Below, in pieces: positions 1-6,589 of a DNA stretch of 6,793 nucleotides. Source of the stretch: JBDTZF01 sp040005265 (lineage in GTDB: Bacteria > Verrucomicrobiota > Verrucomicrobiia > Chthoniobacterales > UBA10450). The notes under the pieces were generated by a model that was not told the DNA's origin, did not search any database, and was given only the letters and a program-made list of their open reading frames with translations. How positions within the stretch are numbered: position 1 is the stretch's first letter; each line of letters opens with the position of its first letter. Both the position numbers and the translations under genes were made by a program. The DNA is taken from the NCBI GenBank assembly GCA_040005265.1, contig JBDTZF010000131.1, positions 1 to 6,793 of the forward strand. Direction: 5' to 3'.

Positions 1-90
1 GGTACCCTGCGCCCAACTGCGAATGGGAGCGTTCAGAATAGAGAATCCGAGGACGACAGCGAAGATCAGTTTCAGGTAATTTTGTTTCAT
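1..90 (-). CDS. Exported protein, N-terminal fragment with Sec signal peptide
   Basis: The ATG at 90-88 opens a frame that stays open for all 30 codons to the window edge. The fragment begins MKQNYLKLIF, continues with a hydrophobic stretch AVVLGFSILNAPI (residues 11-23), and then has RSWAQ. This is a textbook signal peptide: basic N-region (K2, K7), hydrophobic H-region (about residues 8-20), and a signal peptidase I site that fits S-W-A (25-27) with cleavage before Q28. The mature protein is almost entirely outside the window, so its function cannot be named. It lies 60 bp downstream of hpnD on the same strand and could be the last gene of that transcript or have its own promoter. No clear Shine-Dalgarno sequence precedes the ATG. 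Confidence 0.6.
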   Translation of the reverse strand, partial: MKQNYLKLIFAVVLGFSILNAPIRSWAQGT

Positions 91-150
91 AGATAATGAC
101 TACCAAGGTTTCGCAACAGAGAACTCAGACGGATGTGCAGTCTTCCCAAT

Positions 151-972
151 TCAAAATGATTTGAGCAGCTGCACCAAAATCCGACCGAGCTTCTCCGGTT
201 TGTTCAGGCGGTATTCTTTTTCGAAAACGTGAAACTTGTCTAGCTCTATTCTGCGGAGAAGCCCGCGATACACCGAGCCCATTATTTCGGCGGCGACCAT
301 GGCCTTGCGATCTTCGCGGGGAAGGAAGGCAGCAGCACTGTCGAAAAACTGTCGCGCCCGGGCGGCTTCAAATTCCATAAGCCGGACAAAGCTCTCGTTG
401 TGGCATCGCGCCTTCAACTCAGCTTCCGAATAGTTAAAGCGGGCCAAATCTTCGAGCGGCAGATAAATTCGGCCGTTCCGAATATCCTTGCCGACGTCGC
501 GAATGATATTTGTCATCTGTAAAGCCAGCCCGAGCTGGACCGCATACTCTTTGCAGGCGGGGCTGCGATACCCAAAAATCTCAATCGAAACGAGACCGAC
601 GGCGCTCGCCACCCGGTAACAATAGAGGCGAAGTTCCTCGAATGTGGCATAGCGCGAGATGGTCAGGTCCATCTCGACGCCGGTGATAATTTCCTCGAGC
701 ATGGCCGGCGCCAAGGAATACTTGGCGATCAAACGCCGTACATCGGCGGCGAGCGACGGTTCGCCTGAAACAGGGGTGACCAGCATCTGCCGCCAGGCCG
801 CAAGACGCCGTTGCTTCTCGGAAACGTCCAGGTCCGGCGAATCAGAAATGTCGTCGATCACGCGACAGAAGGCGTAAAAGACCGTGATGTCTCGCCGCCG
901 TTCCCGTCCTAATGAAACGAAGGCGAGAGCGAGGTTCGATTTGCTCTGCCGGGTGATCTTTGCTGCATTCAC
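151..972 (-). CDS. hpnD: Squalene/phytoene synthase family enzyme, probably presqualene diphosphate synthase HpnD
   Basis: A 273-residue cytosolic or membrane-associated prenyltransferase of the family that joins two prenyl diphosphates head to head. The first aspartate-rich motif is VIDDISD (D40, D41, D44), just after YAFCR. The second is NIIRDVGKD (D159, D163) followed by NGRIYLP (166-172). The YCYRVASAVG stretch (117-126) is also typical. Together these provide the Mg-diphosphate sites. Length and the spacing from start to DDxxD match the family. In the HpnCDE pathway HpnD makes presqualene diphosphate from farnesyl diphosphate, and HpnC and HpnE complete squalene; neither partner is in the window. 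Phytoene or dehydrosqualene synthase (CrtB/CrtM) cannot be excluded by eye. The start is GTG, 19 bp after the stop of the membrane protein, without a clear Shine-Dalgarno sequence. It is probably the distal gene of the lepB transcript. Confidence 0.85.
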   Translation of the reverse strand: MNAAKITRQSKSNLALAFVSLGRERRRDITVFYAFCRVIDDISDSPDLDVSEKQRRLAAWRQMLVTPVSGEPSLAADVRRLIAKYSLAPAMLEEIITGVEMDLTISRYATFEELRLYCYRVASAVGLVSIEIFGYRSPACKEYAVQLGLALQMTNIIRDVGKDIRNGRIYLPLEDLARFNYSEAELKARCHNESFVRLMEFEAARARQFFDSAAAFLPREDRKAMVAAEIMGSVYRGLLRRIELDKFHVFEKEYRLNKPEKLGRILVQLLKSF

Positions 973-991
973 GTTCGCGTTATTGGCGTAG

Positions 992-2170
992 TCAATACTC
1001 GATCAAGATCTGTTGGTCGATCCGCCCGGTTTCAGTTTGCCGGAACAAGCAAACCCATGACGCGAGCAACCAGCCCGTGATAAAACCACGAAGGCAGACG
1101 AGAATAAACTTCCAAAGGAAAAGAGCCACTAATCGGTCGGCAATCGCGCCCCGCGTGATCGCGTCGGCGGCTGTAATTATGAAAAAATGAATGGCGCAAA
1201 TGAGCAGGAACCATCCAAAGCGCCCGGCATTGTTGCCGATGAATTGCCGATGGGCACGAATGGCTGCGCCCAGGCTTTCATTATGCAAAGCCAGCGAAAC
1301 TTGCACCGAACAAAAGGCAATAATCAGGCCGCACATGAGCGCGCGCTCCAGCGGCAGATAATCGAGCACATCGGGAATATCTATGAAATAAGCCAGCAGG
1401 AGCGGAAGCCTCACCACCAGCGTGCTGATGATGACAACGATACCAGCCCACTCCAGAACGTAACTGAAACGGCGCATCGCAAAGCGGAAAAGCTCCCCTT
1501 CTTCAAAGCTGAGCCCCTTAATCCAGGAAAGGCAAACCGTGATTAAGTACACTTGAATGTAAACGCCGAACAGATACTCGAAAATGAATGCAACCGCGTC
1601 CACTGTCGCGGAAACTTGTAGCAGCTGCGGGGCGGGGAGAAATCCGGCCCACTCGGGCAGCCCCCAGAATGCGATTGGCTTCAAAAGCGAAGCCACCGCT
1701 CCGACGAGCAGAATCAAATAAATGAGATAACTCCAAAAACGGTAACGCTTTTGCAATGCATTGAACAGCACACCGTGAAGCCCGCGCCAGTTCAAAAAAA
1801 GCAACACTGCGGCTATGACCGAGAGCGGATAAGTGGTCGTCGCGTTGTCGAAGACTCCAGCTACCCCCTCGATGACCGGAAGCGGCATGTCTCTCCAGAC
1901 TTCGATGAACCGCGGCCAATACCATTCCGGTAACGAAACGATCTGGTTTAAGTCGAGATCGGCTGTGTTCTGGATCGGGGTAAACGTGGCGAACTGAAAA
2001 ACAAAGTAGCCGAGACCGAGGGCGATAAACGCCAGGACCACCCGTTTGAAACGCATGATGCACCGAAATCCGTCGCGCAGCGCCGGCCGCACGGGATTGA
2101 AAAGCATCAGGAGCACATACCCGCCGCACAGTCCGAGGAACGGATACACTCGTGACGCGCTCGAGAACAT
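992..2170 (-). CDS. Polytopic membrane protein of unknown function
   Basis: I do not recognise the family. From the ATG at 2170 it has 392 residues and about nine hydrophobic segments: roughly 9-24, 44-60, 115-130, 146-164, 190-216, 242-262, 276-296, 318-337 and 348-376. Between segments 2 and 3 is a polar loop (61-114) rich in Trp and Pro (PEWYWPRF, 81-88). Basic clusters (KRYR 141-144, RR 233-234) suggest cytoplasmic loops. No catalytic or transporter motif is visible. The frame is open upstream to 2272, but that extension overlaps the end of lepB and reads as low-complexity Gly/Ser/Arg followed by a stretch unlike the rest, so I prefer the ATG 14 bp after the lepB stop. No good Shine-Dalgarno sequence is seen. 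The tight spacing to lepB and hpnD suggests co-transcription and an envelope role, which is inference. Confidence 0.8.
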   Translation of the reverse strand: MFSSASRVYPFLGLCGGYVLLMLFNPVRPALRDGFRCIMRFKRVVLAFIALGLGYFVFQFATFTPIQNTADLDLNQIVSLPEWYWPRFIEVWRDMPLPVIEGVAGVFDNATTTYPLSVIAAVLLFLNWRGLHGVLFNALQKRYRFWSYLIYLILLVGAVASLLKPIAFWGLPEWAGFLPAPQLLQVSATVDAVAFIFEYLFGVYIQVYLITVCLSWIKGLSFEEGELFRFAMRRFSYVLEWAGIVVIISTLVVRLPLLLAYFIDIPDVLDYLPLERALMCGLIIAFCSVQVSLALHNESLGAAIRAHRQFIGNNAGRFGWFLLICAIHFFIITAADAITRGAIADRLVALFLWKFILVCLRGFITGWLLASWVCLFRQTETGRIDQQILIEY

Positions 2171-2184
2171 GGAGCCGGAGCTGA

Positions 2185-3276
2185 CTAACGAATCAAGCCC
2201 CAGTGCCGATTGAACGGCCAGTAAACAAGCAAACCGCGCCCGACCAGATTCTCCTCCGGAACCGCTCCCCAATAGCGGCTGTCCAAACTGTTATAACTGT
2301 TATCTCCCAGTGCGAAATAGCCATCCTTCGGCACCGGAAAGGAATTGTCCGGATTGGTCAGATAACCCTGCCCCTGGGCATAACCACGATAGCCATCTCG
2401 CGCTTCCATCACCCGCTTAAAACCAAAGCGTTCCGCGATCTTACCGTTGGCATAAAGAAATGGCGGGGCAATCCGCAGCGCGTCTCCGGGCAATCCAGCC
2501 AGCCGCTTGATGTAAAACGGCTGACCTGTCTCGGCGTCTCCGACGATTCCAGGAATATTATTGGTCCGGAAAACGAAAACATCTCCCCGATGTGGCTTGA
2601 TGAAATTATAACTGAATTTATCCACAAAGACTTGATCGCCCGTATCCACCGCTCCGCGGGCAATGACTTCGCCGCGCTTAAAGGTCCGTCCGGCTGAGAC
2701 ATTGAAATCGTGGCGCAGAATATCCTGCGGCGCGTAAACCAGGAAAGTTTGTTGCCGGCAAACCAGGCGTGTGAAAGTAAAAAAGAAGAGGACCTTTTTC
2801 TGCTGTACCGTCAGGAGCTCGTCGTCTTCGCGCGAGACGACGTCGATGTAATCTCGACCCAGTAAAACAAACTCAGCCGCTTGCTTGAGAAAATTGGGCG
2901 CCGGTTCGTTGCGGGGATAGCCAATGATTCCGTTGAGCGTCGGCTGCATCGACCCGGTTGGAATCTTGAACGGCTGCAGGAAATACGATCGAATTCCTAC
3001 GGCCACAACGATTGCCACCAAAATGACTTCGCAATTTTCCCGCCAGTGCGATTCCCACGTGACTGGGGTCAGCTTGTGCATCTGGGCATCGAGCACTTCG
3101 GCTTCGGCCTTGATTCGATCGTTATCCCGCTGGCGCAAGGCCTCGCGCAATTTCCCCATTGCGCCGGTTATTTCTTCACGGGTCGCCGCGCTGAGCACAT
3201 CGCTCTTGTAACGGAGATATTTCTGGGAATGCCGCAGGAGCAGCTTGCTGTGCTTAACGTAGCGTGGCGTAAACAT
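2185..3276 (-). CDS. lepB: Signal peptidase I with extended N-terminus and large insertion
   Basis: Serine/lysine-dyad protease (family S26) that removes Sec and Tat signal peptides at the outer face of the inner membrane. Box B is KIPTGSMQPTL with nucleophile S109, box C GDQVFVDKFSYNF (213-225), box D HRGDVFVFR plus YIKRLAGLPGD with general base K257, and box E GDNSYNSLDSRYWG (324-337). One membrane segment lies at about 83-99, directly before box B. Two oddities: residues 1-80 form a polar, helix-rich cytoplasmic region (28-69 looks coiled-coil-like), and the catalytic Ser and Lys are 148 residues apart, against 55 in E. coli LepB, because of an insertion at about 115-212. At 363 residues it is longer than most. 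The ATG is supported by AAGGA five bases upstream. It follows lepA by 110 bp, the classical lepA-lepB pairing. All catalytic residues are intact. Confidence 0.95.
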   Translation of the reverse strand: MFTPRYVKHSKLLLRHSQKYLRYKSDVLSAATREEITGAMGKLREALRQRDNDRIKAEAEVLDAQMHKLTPVTWESHWRENCEVILVAIVVAVGIRSYFLQPFKIPTGSMQPTLNGIIGYPRNEPAPNFLKQAAEFVLLGRDYIDVVSREDDELLTVQQKKVLFFFTFTRLVCRQQTFLVYAPQDILRHDFNVSAGRTFKRGEVIARGAVDTGDQVFVDKFSYNFIKPHRGDVFVFRTNNIPGIVGDAETGQPFYIKRLAGLPGDALRIAPPFLYANGKIAERFGFKRVMEARDGYRGYAQGQGYLTNPDNSFPVPKDGYFALGDNSYNSLDSRYWGAVPEENLVGRGLLVYWPFNRHWGLIR

Positions 3277-3281
3277 GTCGA

Positions 3282-3286
3282 TCCTT
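3282..3286 (-). promoter_or_regulatory. Shine-Dalgarno site of lepB
   Basis: Read on the minus strand, AAGGA lies five bases before the ATG at 3276. It is the clearest ribosome binding site in the left block and fixes the lepB start, which matters because the protein has an unusually long N-terminus. The other genes of this block lack a comparable site. Confidence 0.6.
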
Positions 3287-3386
3287 AGCTAACCTTTCTT
3301 CCTACTCTTTCTCTTAAACATGCTCGTGATTTAAGCACCACTCGTCGCGAGAGGAGCAAGAAAAAGAGCAAGGTTAAGGCTTTTTG

Positions 3387-5183
3387 TCATTGTGACTTCA
3401 ATACCTCAATAAAGGCCTCTTGTGGAATATTGATTTTGCCAATGCTTTTCATCCGTTTCTTTCCCTCTTTCTGCTTCTCCAGCAGCTTCCGCTTACGGGT
3501 AATGTCGCCGCCATAGCATTTCGCGGTGACGTTTTTTCGCAAGGCCGAAACGCTCTCCCGCGCAATAATTTTTCCGCCAATGGCCGCCTGGATGGCGACC
3601 TGATAAAGCTGGCGCGGAATCACTTCCTTCAACTTGGCGGCCAGCTGGCGTCCCCTCGCCTCCGCGCGATCCCTGTGCACGATCATCGAAAAAGCGTCGA
3701 CCGGCTCGCCATTCACCAGTACGTCGAGCTTCACCAGTTTCGCCGCGCGATAACCGGTATGCTCATAATCCATCGAGCCATATCCACGCGTGATCGACTT
3801 AATCTTGTCGTTAAAATCGACCAGGATCTCGTTAAGCGGCAGTTCGCAATGCAGCATGACGCGACGCGCGTCCAGCGTCTCGGTGTGGTCCATCACGCCG
3901 CGCTTCTCTAAAATGAGCTGCAGGATATCACCAATGTCTTCGTTGGGACACAGGACGTATGCTTTTACGATCGGCTCGCGGATTTCTTCGATCAGACTCG
4001 GATCGGGCAAGTGCTCAGGGTTGTCGATCAAAAGCGTCTCGCCGCGTGTCGTCTCGATTTCGAAGACCACGCTCGGTGACGTCGCGATGATGTCCATGTC
4101 ATACTCGCGCCGCAATCGCTCTTGAATGATTTCCATGTGCAGCAGTCCAAGAAAGCCGCAGCGAAATCCAAAGCCGAGCGCGACAGAACTTTCCGGTTGA
4201 TAAACGAACGCTGAGTCGTTCAAACGCAGTTTTCCGATCGCCGTCTTCAAATGCTCGAAGTCCGCCGTGTTAATCGGGTAAATGCCGCTGAAGACCATCG
4301 GATGAATCTCCTGAAACCCGGGAAGCGGTTCGCGCGCCGGGTTGCGCTGGTCCGTAATGGTGTCACCGATCTTCATGTCGGCCACGGTTTTGACGTTCGC
4401 GATAAAATAACCGACGTCGCCCGCGTTTAGACGGGGCTGCGCGTACATCTTGGGCGTGAAGACCCCCACTTCCTTGATTTCGTAGCGCCCCTCGTTACTC
4501 ATCATTCGGATCGCCTGATCCGCCTCCATCTTTCCCGACATCACCCGCACGTGACCAATAACGCCGCGGTAAACGTCGAACACCGAATCAAACACCAGCG
4601 CCCGCAAAGTGCCGTCCTTCGGTTCTGCCGGCGCTGGAATGCGATGCACGATGGCTTCCAGGATTTCCTCGATCCCGATTCCCATCTTCGCGCTCGCATC
4701 GATTGCTTCCTCGGCCGGGATCGCCAGGATTTCCTCCAATTGTCGATGGACCGAAGGCAGGTCCGCATTTGGCAGATCGATTTTGTTGATGACCGGCACA
4801 ATGGTCAGCCCTTGTTTGTGCGCGAGATGAACGTTCGCCACCGTTTGCGCCTCGACGCCCTGGGCAGCATCCACAATCAACAGGGCGCCTTCGCAGGCCG
4901 CCAGTGAACGGGAAACTTCATAGGAAAAATCGACGTGCCCCGGCGTGTCGAGCAGGTTCAACCGGTATTCCTGGCCGTCTTTAGCGGTATAACGCATCGC
5001 CACCGGGTGTGCCTTAATCGTGATGCCGCGTTCCCGTTCGAGATCCATTGAATCGAGCAATTGGTCCTGTTTGTCACGCTCGTGGATCGTGCCGGTCGTC
5101 TCAAGCAATCGATCCGACAATGTGGTCTTGCCGTGATCGATATGCGCGATGATGCAAAAATTGCGCGTTAACTCGATTCCCAT
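3387..5183 (-). CDS. lepA: Elongation factor 4 (LepA), ribosome-associated GTPase
   Basis: From the ATG at 5183 the product is 598 residues, the normal LepA length. LepA/EF4 is a translational GTPase that acts on the 70S ribosome and has been linked to back-translocation, initiation and subunit assembly. GTPase motifs are complete: G1 AHIDHGKT (13-20), G2 ERGITI (51-56), G3 DTPGH (79-83) and G4 NKID (133-136). Beta-barrel and EF-G-like domains follow, including GFGFRCGFLGLLHMEI (337-352). The LepA-specific C-terminal domain is also present: NVTAKCYGGDITRKRKLLEK (551-570), then KEGKKRMK. The frame is open to 5285, but the extra 34 residues do not resemble LepA, whose N-terminus normally begins a few residues before RNFCIIAHIDHGKT. 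No Shine-Dalgarno sequence precedes this ATG; a candidate promoter sits almost on top of it. It is the first gene of the minus-strand block. Confidence 0.97.
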   Translation of the reverse strand: MGIELTRNFCIIAHIDHGKTTLSDRLLETTGTIHERDKQDQLLDSMDLERERGITIKAHPVAMRYTAKDGQEYRLNLLDTPGHVDFSYEVSRSLAACEGALLIVDAAQGVEAQTVANVHLAHKQGLTIVPVINKIDLPNADLPSVHRQLEEILAIPAEEAIDASAKMGIGIEEILEAIVHRIPAPAEPKDGTLRALVFDSVFDVYRGVIGHVRVMSGKMEADQAIRMMSNEGRYEIKEVGVFTPKMYAQPRLNAGDVGYFIANVKTVADMKIGDTITDQRNPAREPLPGFQEIHPMVFSGIYPINTADFEHLKTAIGKLRLNDSAFVYQPESSVALGFGFRCGFLGLLHMEIIQERLRREYDMDIIATSPSVVFEIETTRGETLLIDNPEHLPDPSLIEEIREPIVKAYVLCPNEDIGDILQLILEKRGVMDHTETLDARRVMLHCELPLNEILVDFNDKIKSITRGYGSMDYEHTGYRAAKLVKLDVLVNGEPVDAFSMIVHRDRAEARGRQLAAKLKEVIPRQLYQVAIQAAIGGKIIARESVSALRKNVTAKCYGGDITRKRKLLEKQKEGKKRMKSIGKINIPQEAFIEVLKSQ

Positions 5184-5192
5184 GAGAGTCGC

Positions 5193-5221
5193 ACTATGCT
5201 GGCGAGCCGCACATGGGTCAA
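5193..5221 (-). promoter_or_regulatory. Candidate sigma70-type promoter of lepA
   Basis: On the minus strand TTGACC (5221-5216, five of six to the -35 consensus) is followed after exactly 17 bases by CATAGT (5198-5193, four of six to the -10 consensus). Initiation would fall near 5186, about three bases before the lepA ATG, so the message would be nearly leaderless. That fits the absence of a Shine-Dalgarno sequence. The match is by eye only. Confidence 0.35.
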
Positions 5222-5246
5222 TTGGCGCCGCGGCAGGCGACTTCGC

Positions 5247-5276
5247 TCGACATGGCTGCGTTCGTTCGGTTATTTT
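5247..5276 (+). promoter_or_regulatory. Possible promoter of the FHA gene
   Basis: TCGACA (5247-5252, five of six to TTGACA) and TATTTT (5271-5276, four of six to TATAAT) are separated by 18 bases. Initiation would fall near 5283, leaving a leader of about eight bases before the ATG at 5291. The divergent lepA promoter candidate is only about 26 bp away, so both would share one 107-bp intergenic region. This is a weak match. Confidence 0.2.
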
Positions 5277-5290
5277 GCTTCCCAATCATT

Positions 5291-5782
5291 ATGCCAAAAC
5301 TTGTAGTCAGCGGAACTGGCCATGAACTCACCGAGGAGCTCATCACTATCGGGCGCGCGCCGGACAATCTGATCGTGATCGACGATCCCTCGGTCTCGGG
5401 GCGGCATGCGGAGATTCGCTTAGTCGGAGACACCTACCACCTCAAAGATCTTGGATCGACCAACGGCACCCGCGTCAACGGTATCCCGACCACTGAAACA
5501 GCCCTGCGCTTTGACGATCGGCTCCGTTTCGGTGGCGTCGACGCGCGCTACGAATCCGACACGCGCGGGTCGCAACCTTTGCCCGATCTCGAGGACATCG
5601 CGGTCAAGCCCGCAGAGTCGAGCGCAGCTCCTGTTGATTTTGCTAATGCATCGCCATTCCCGCGCCGTAAACATCAAAAGGATCCCATCCGCACTGCAAT
5701 TTTAAGTGTCGCTGGCATTGCCGTGCTCGCCTTCCTCGGCAGCATGGTTCTCGTTTTGATGATGCAAGGGCCAAGTCTTTGA
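5291..5782 (+). CDS. Small FHA-domain protein with C-terminal membrane anchor
   Basis: A 163-residue protein. Residues 1-90 form a forkhead-associated domain, which binds phosphothreonine peptides. The conserved binding residues are present: GR at 21-22, S36 and H39 in SVSGRHAEI, and LKDLGSTNGTRVNG (51-64), ending with the FDDRLRFGG strand (74-82). A Pro/Ser/Ala-rich linker (95-125) and a basic patch PRRKHQKDPIR (124-134) lead to one hydrophobic segment (136-157), with only six residues after it. The topology is therefore tail-anchored or a late signal-anchor, with the FHA domain in the cytoplasm by the positive-inside rule. The frame extends back to 5213, but the family's fold starts at MPKLVV, so the ATG at 5291 is chosen; there is no clear Shine-Dalgarno sequence. 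It is divergent from lepA. The partner kinase is not in the window and the cellular role is unknown. Confidence 0.88.
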   Translation: MPKLVVSGTGHELTEELITIGRAPDNLIVIDDPSVSGRHAEIRLVGDTYHLKDLGSTNGTRVNGIPTTETALRFDDRLRFGGVDARYESDTRGSQPLPDLEDIAVKPAESSAAPVDFANASPFPRRKHQKDPIRTAILSVAGIAVLAFLGSMVLVLMMQGPSL

Positions 5783-5874
5783 GTCATTCCGATCAGAACG
5801 AAGCAGAGTCGAGGAACCCCTGGTGATTGTCTTAACGGTGCAACGCGGGATGTTTCGGCTTCGTTCCACATGAC
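5783..5874. repeat. Imperfect inverted-repeat intergenic element (REP/MITE-like)
   Basis: The element starts at the base after the FHA stop codon with GTCATTCCGATCAG and ends with CACATGAC. The outer arms are complementary: GTCAT (5783-5787) with ATGAC (5870-5874), and AACGAAGC (5797-5804) with GCTTCGTT (5858-5865). Further partial matches run inwards to GGAACCCC on the left and GGGATGTT on the right. It looks like the dispersed palindromic repeats that begin with GTCATTCCGA in several soil-bacterial genomes, but only one copy is in this window, so dispersal is inference. The transcript could fold into a long interrupted hairpin and attenuate read-through into the HAD gene. Its right end contains one of the two possible HAD start codons. 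Confidence 0.55.
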
Positions 5875-6562
5875 AGAAATGGAGAAGCGCCTTCTTCTTT
5901 TCGATATTGACGGCACCCTCATCCATTCGGGCGGCGCGGGCATTCAGGCCCTTAAATCGGTGCTGGCGGAGCGCTTTAAAATCGCGGACGACCTTCACGA
6001 CATCGAAATCGCAGGCATGACCGACTCGGGCATCGTGATCAGCATTTTGAACAAGCACAAAATGCCAGCAACGAAGGAAAACATCACCGCTTTCCTCGAC
6101 AGTTACGCCCATTTTCTCTCACTGGAGTTACCCCGCCGCGAGGGCGCGCTCCTGCCCGGTGTGGTTGAATTGCTCGAGAAATTAAAATCGCGACCGCATG
6201 TCGTGCTCGCCTTGCTTACCGGAAACATATCGCGGGGCGCCCAACTAAAACTCGAACATTATGGCGTCTGGCACTTTTTCGAATTTGGCGCCTTTGCCGA
6301 CGATCATCACGACCGCAACGAGCTTGGTCCTTTCGCGCGCGCACGGGCCCGGGAAAAGCATGGGCGTGAATTTTCCGCGGATGAGATCGACGTGATTGGC
6401 GATACGCCGCGCGATATTGCTTGCGGAAAGGCCTTCGGTGCCCGAACCATCGCCGTTGCCACCGGCACTTGGAGTCGCGAACAGCTTGCCGGCCATCATC
6501 CCGATTTTTTGATTGATGATCTTTCCGATGTCGATCATGTGATTGATACGCTCGGATGGTGA
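5870..6562 (+). CDS. HAD-superfamily phosphatase (phosphoglycolate phosphatase-like)
   Basis: A 230-residue haloacid dehalogenase-type hydrolase. Motif I is FDIDGTL with nucleophile D12 and acid/base D14. Motif II is LLTGN with T117, motif III Lys is K127 in QLKLEHYGVWHFF, and motif IV is GDTPRD with D178 and D182 as Mg ligands. Residues 20-95 between motifs I and II form a helical cap of subclass I. These features predict Mg-dependent hydrolysis of a small phosphate ester in the cytosol through an aspartyl-phosphate. Phosphoglycolate phosphatase or a beta-phosphoglucomutase-like role is possible, but the substrate cannot be read from the sequence. The start is unresolved: the ATG at 5870 lies inside the inverted-repeat element, while the ATG at 5879 gives MEKRLLLFDIDGTL, a usual beginning for the family. 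Neither has a good Shine-Dalgarno sequence. The STAS gene starts 27 bp after the stop. Confidence 0.92.
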   Translation: MTEMEKRLLLFDIDGTLIHSGGAGIQALKSVLAERFKIADDLHDIEIAGMTDSGIVISILNKHKMPATKENITAFLDSYAHFLSLELPRREGALLPGVVELLEKLKSRPHVVLALLTGNISRGAQLKLEHYGVWHFFEFGAFADDHHDRNELGPFARARAREKHGREFSADEIDVIGDTPRDIACGKAFGARTIAVATGTWSREQLAGHHPDFLIDDLSDVDHVIDTLGW

Positions 6563-6563
6563 T

Positions 6564-6577
6564 CGATTAGCGATTAG
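6564..6577. repeat. Two tandem copies of CGATTAG
   Basis: The heptamer CGATTAG occurs twice head to tail between the HAD stop codon and the ribosome binding site of the STAS gene. With only two copies it may be chance or a small slippage tract. It does not touch either reading frame. Confidence 0.5.
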
Positions 6578-6578
6578 C

Positions 6579-6583
6579 GGGAG
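6579..6583 (+). promoter_or_regulatory. Shine-Dalgarno site of the STAS gene
   Basis: GGGAG lies six bases before the ATG at 6590 and is the best-placed ribosome binding site on the plus strand. It supports the start of the truncated STAS gene, which otherwise rests on fold similarity alone. Confidence 0.65.
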
Positions 6584-6589
6584 AGAAGA

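Noticed and set aside
91..150. Possible terminator between hpnD and the leftmost gene
   Set aside because: The only pairing found is AGAC/GTCT, a four-base stem without a T tract.
1518..2129. 203-codon minus-strand frame inside the membrane-protein gene
   Set aside because: It is out of frame with the membrane protein, rich in Arg, His and Ser, and lacks any domain. It is a by-product of GC-rich coding sequence.
2171..2272. 34-residue upstream extension of the membrane protein, overlapping the 3' end of lepB
   Set aside because: It starts inside lepB in another frame and reads as Gly/Ser/Arg-rich filler. The ATG at 2170, just after the lepB stop, gives a more natural start.
3313..3335. Inverted repeat CTTAAA/TTTAAG in the lepA-lepB gap as a terminator
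   Set aside because: The stem is only six A/T-rich pairs with an 11-base loop and no following U tract, so it is too weak to call. No convincing promoter for lepB was found there either.
3354..3372. Direct repeat of GAGCAAG at 12-base spacing downstream of lepA
   Set aside because: It is short, in purine-rich sequence and close to chance expectation. No role could be supported.
5184..5285. 34-residue upstream extension of LepA
   Set aside because: LepA proteins normally begin just before RNFCIIAHIDHGKT. The extension has no family resemblance and runs through the divergent intergenic region and its promoter candidates.
5213..5290. 26-residue upstream extension of the FHA protein
   Set aside because: The FHA fold begins at MPKLVV, and the extra segment overlaps the lepA -35 candidate. 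It is not impossible, because FLCFPII is mildly hydrophobic, but nothing favours it.
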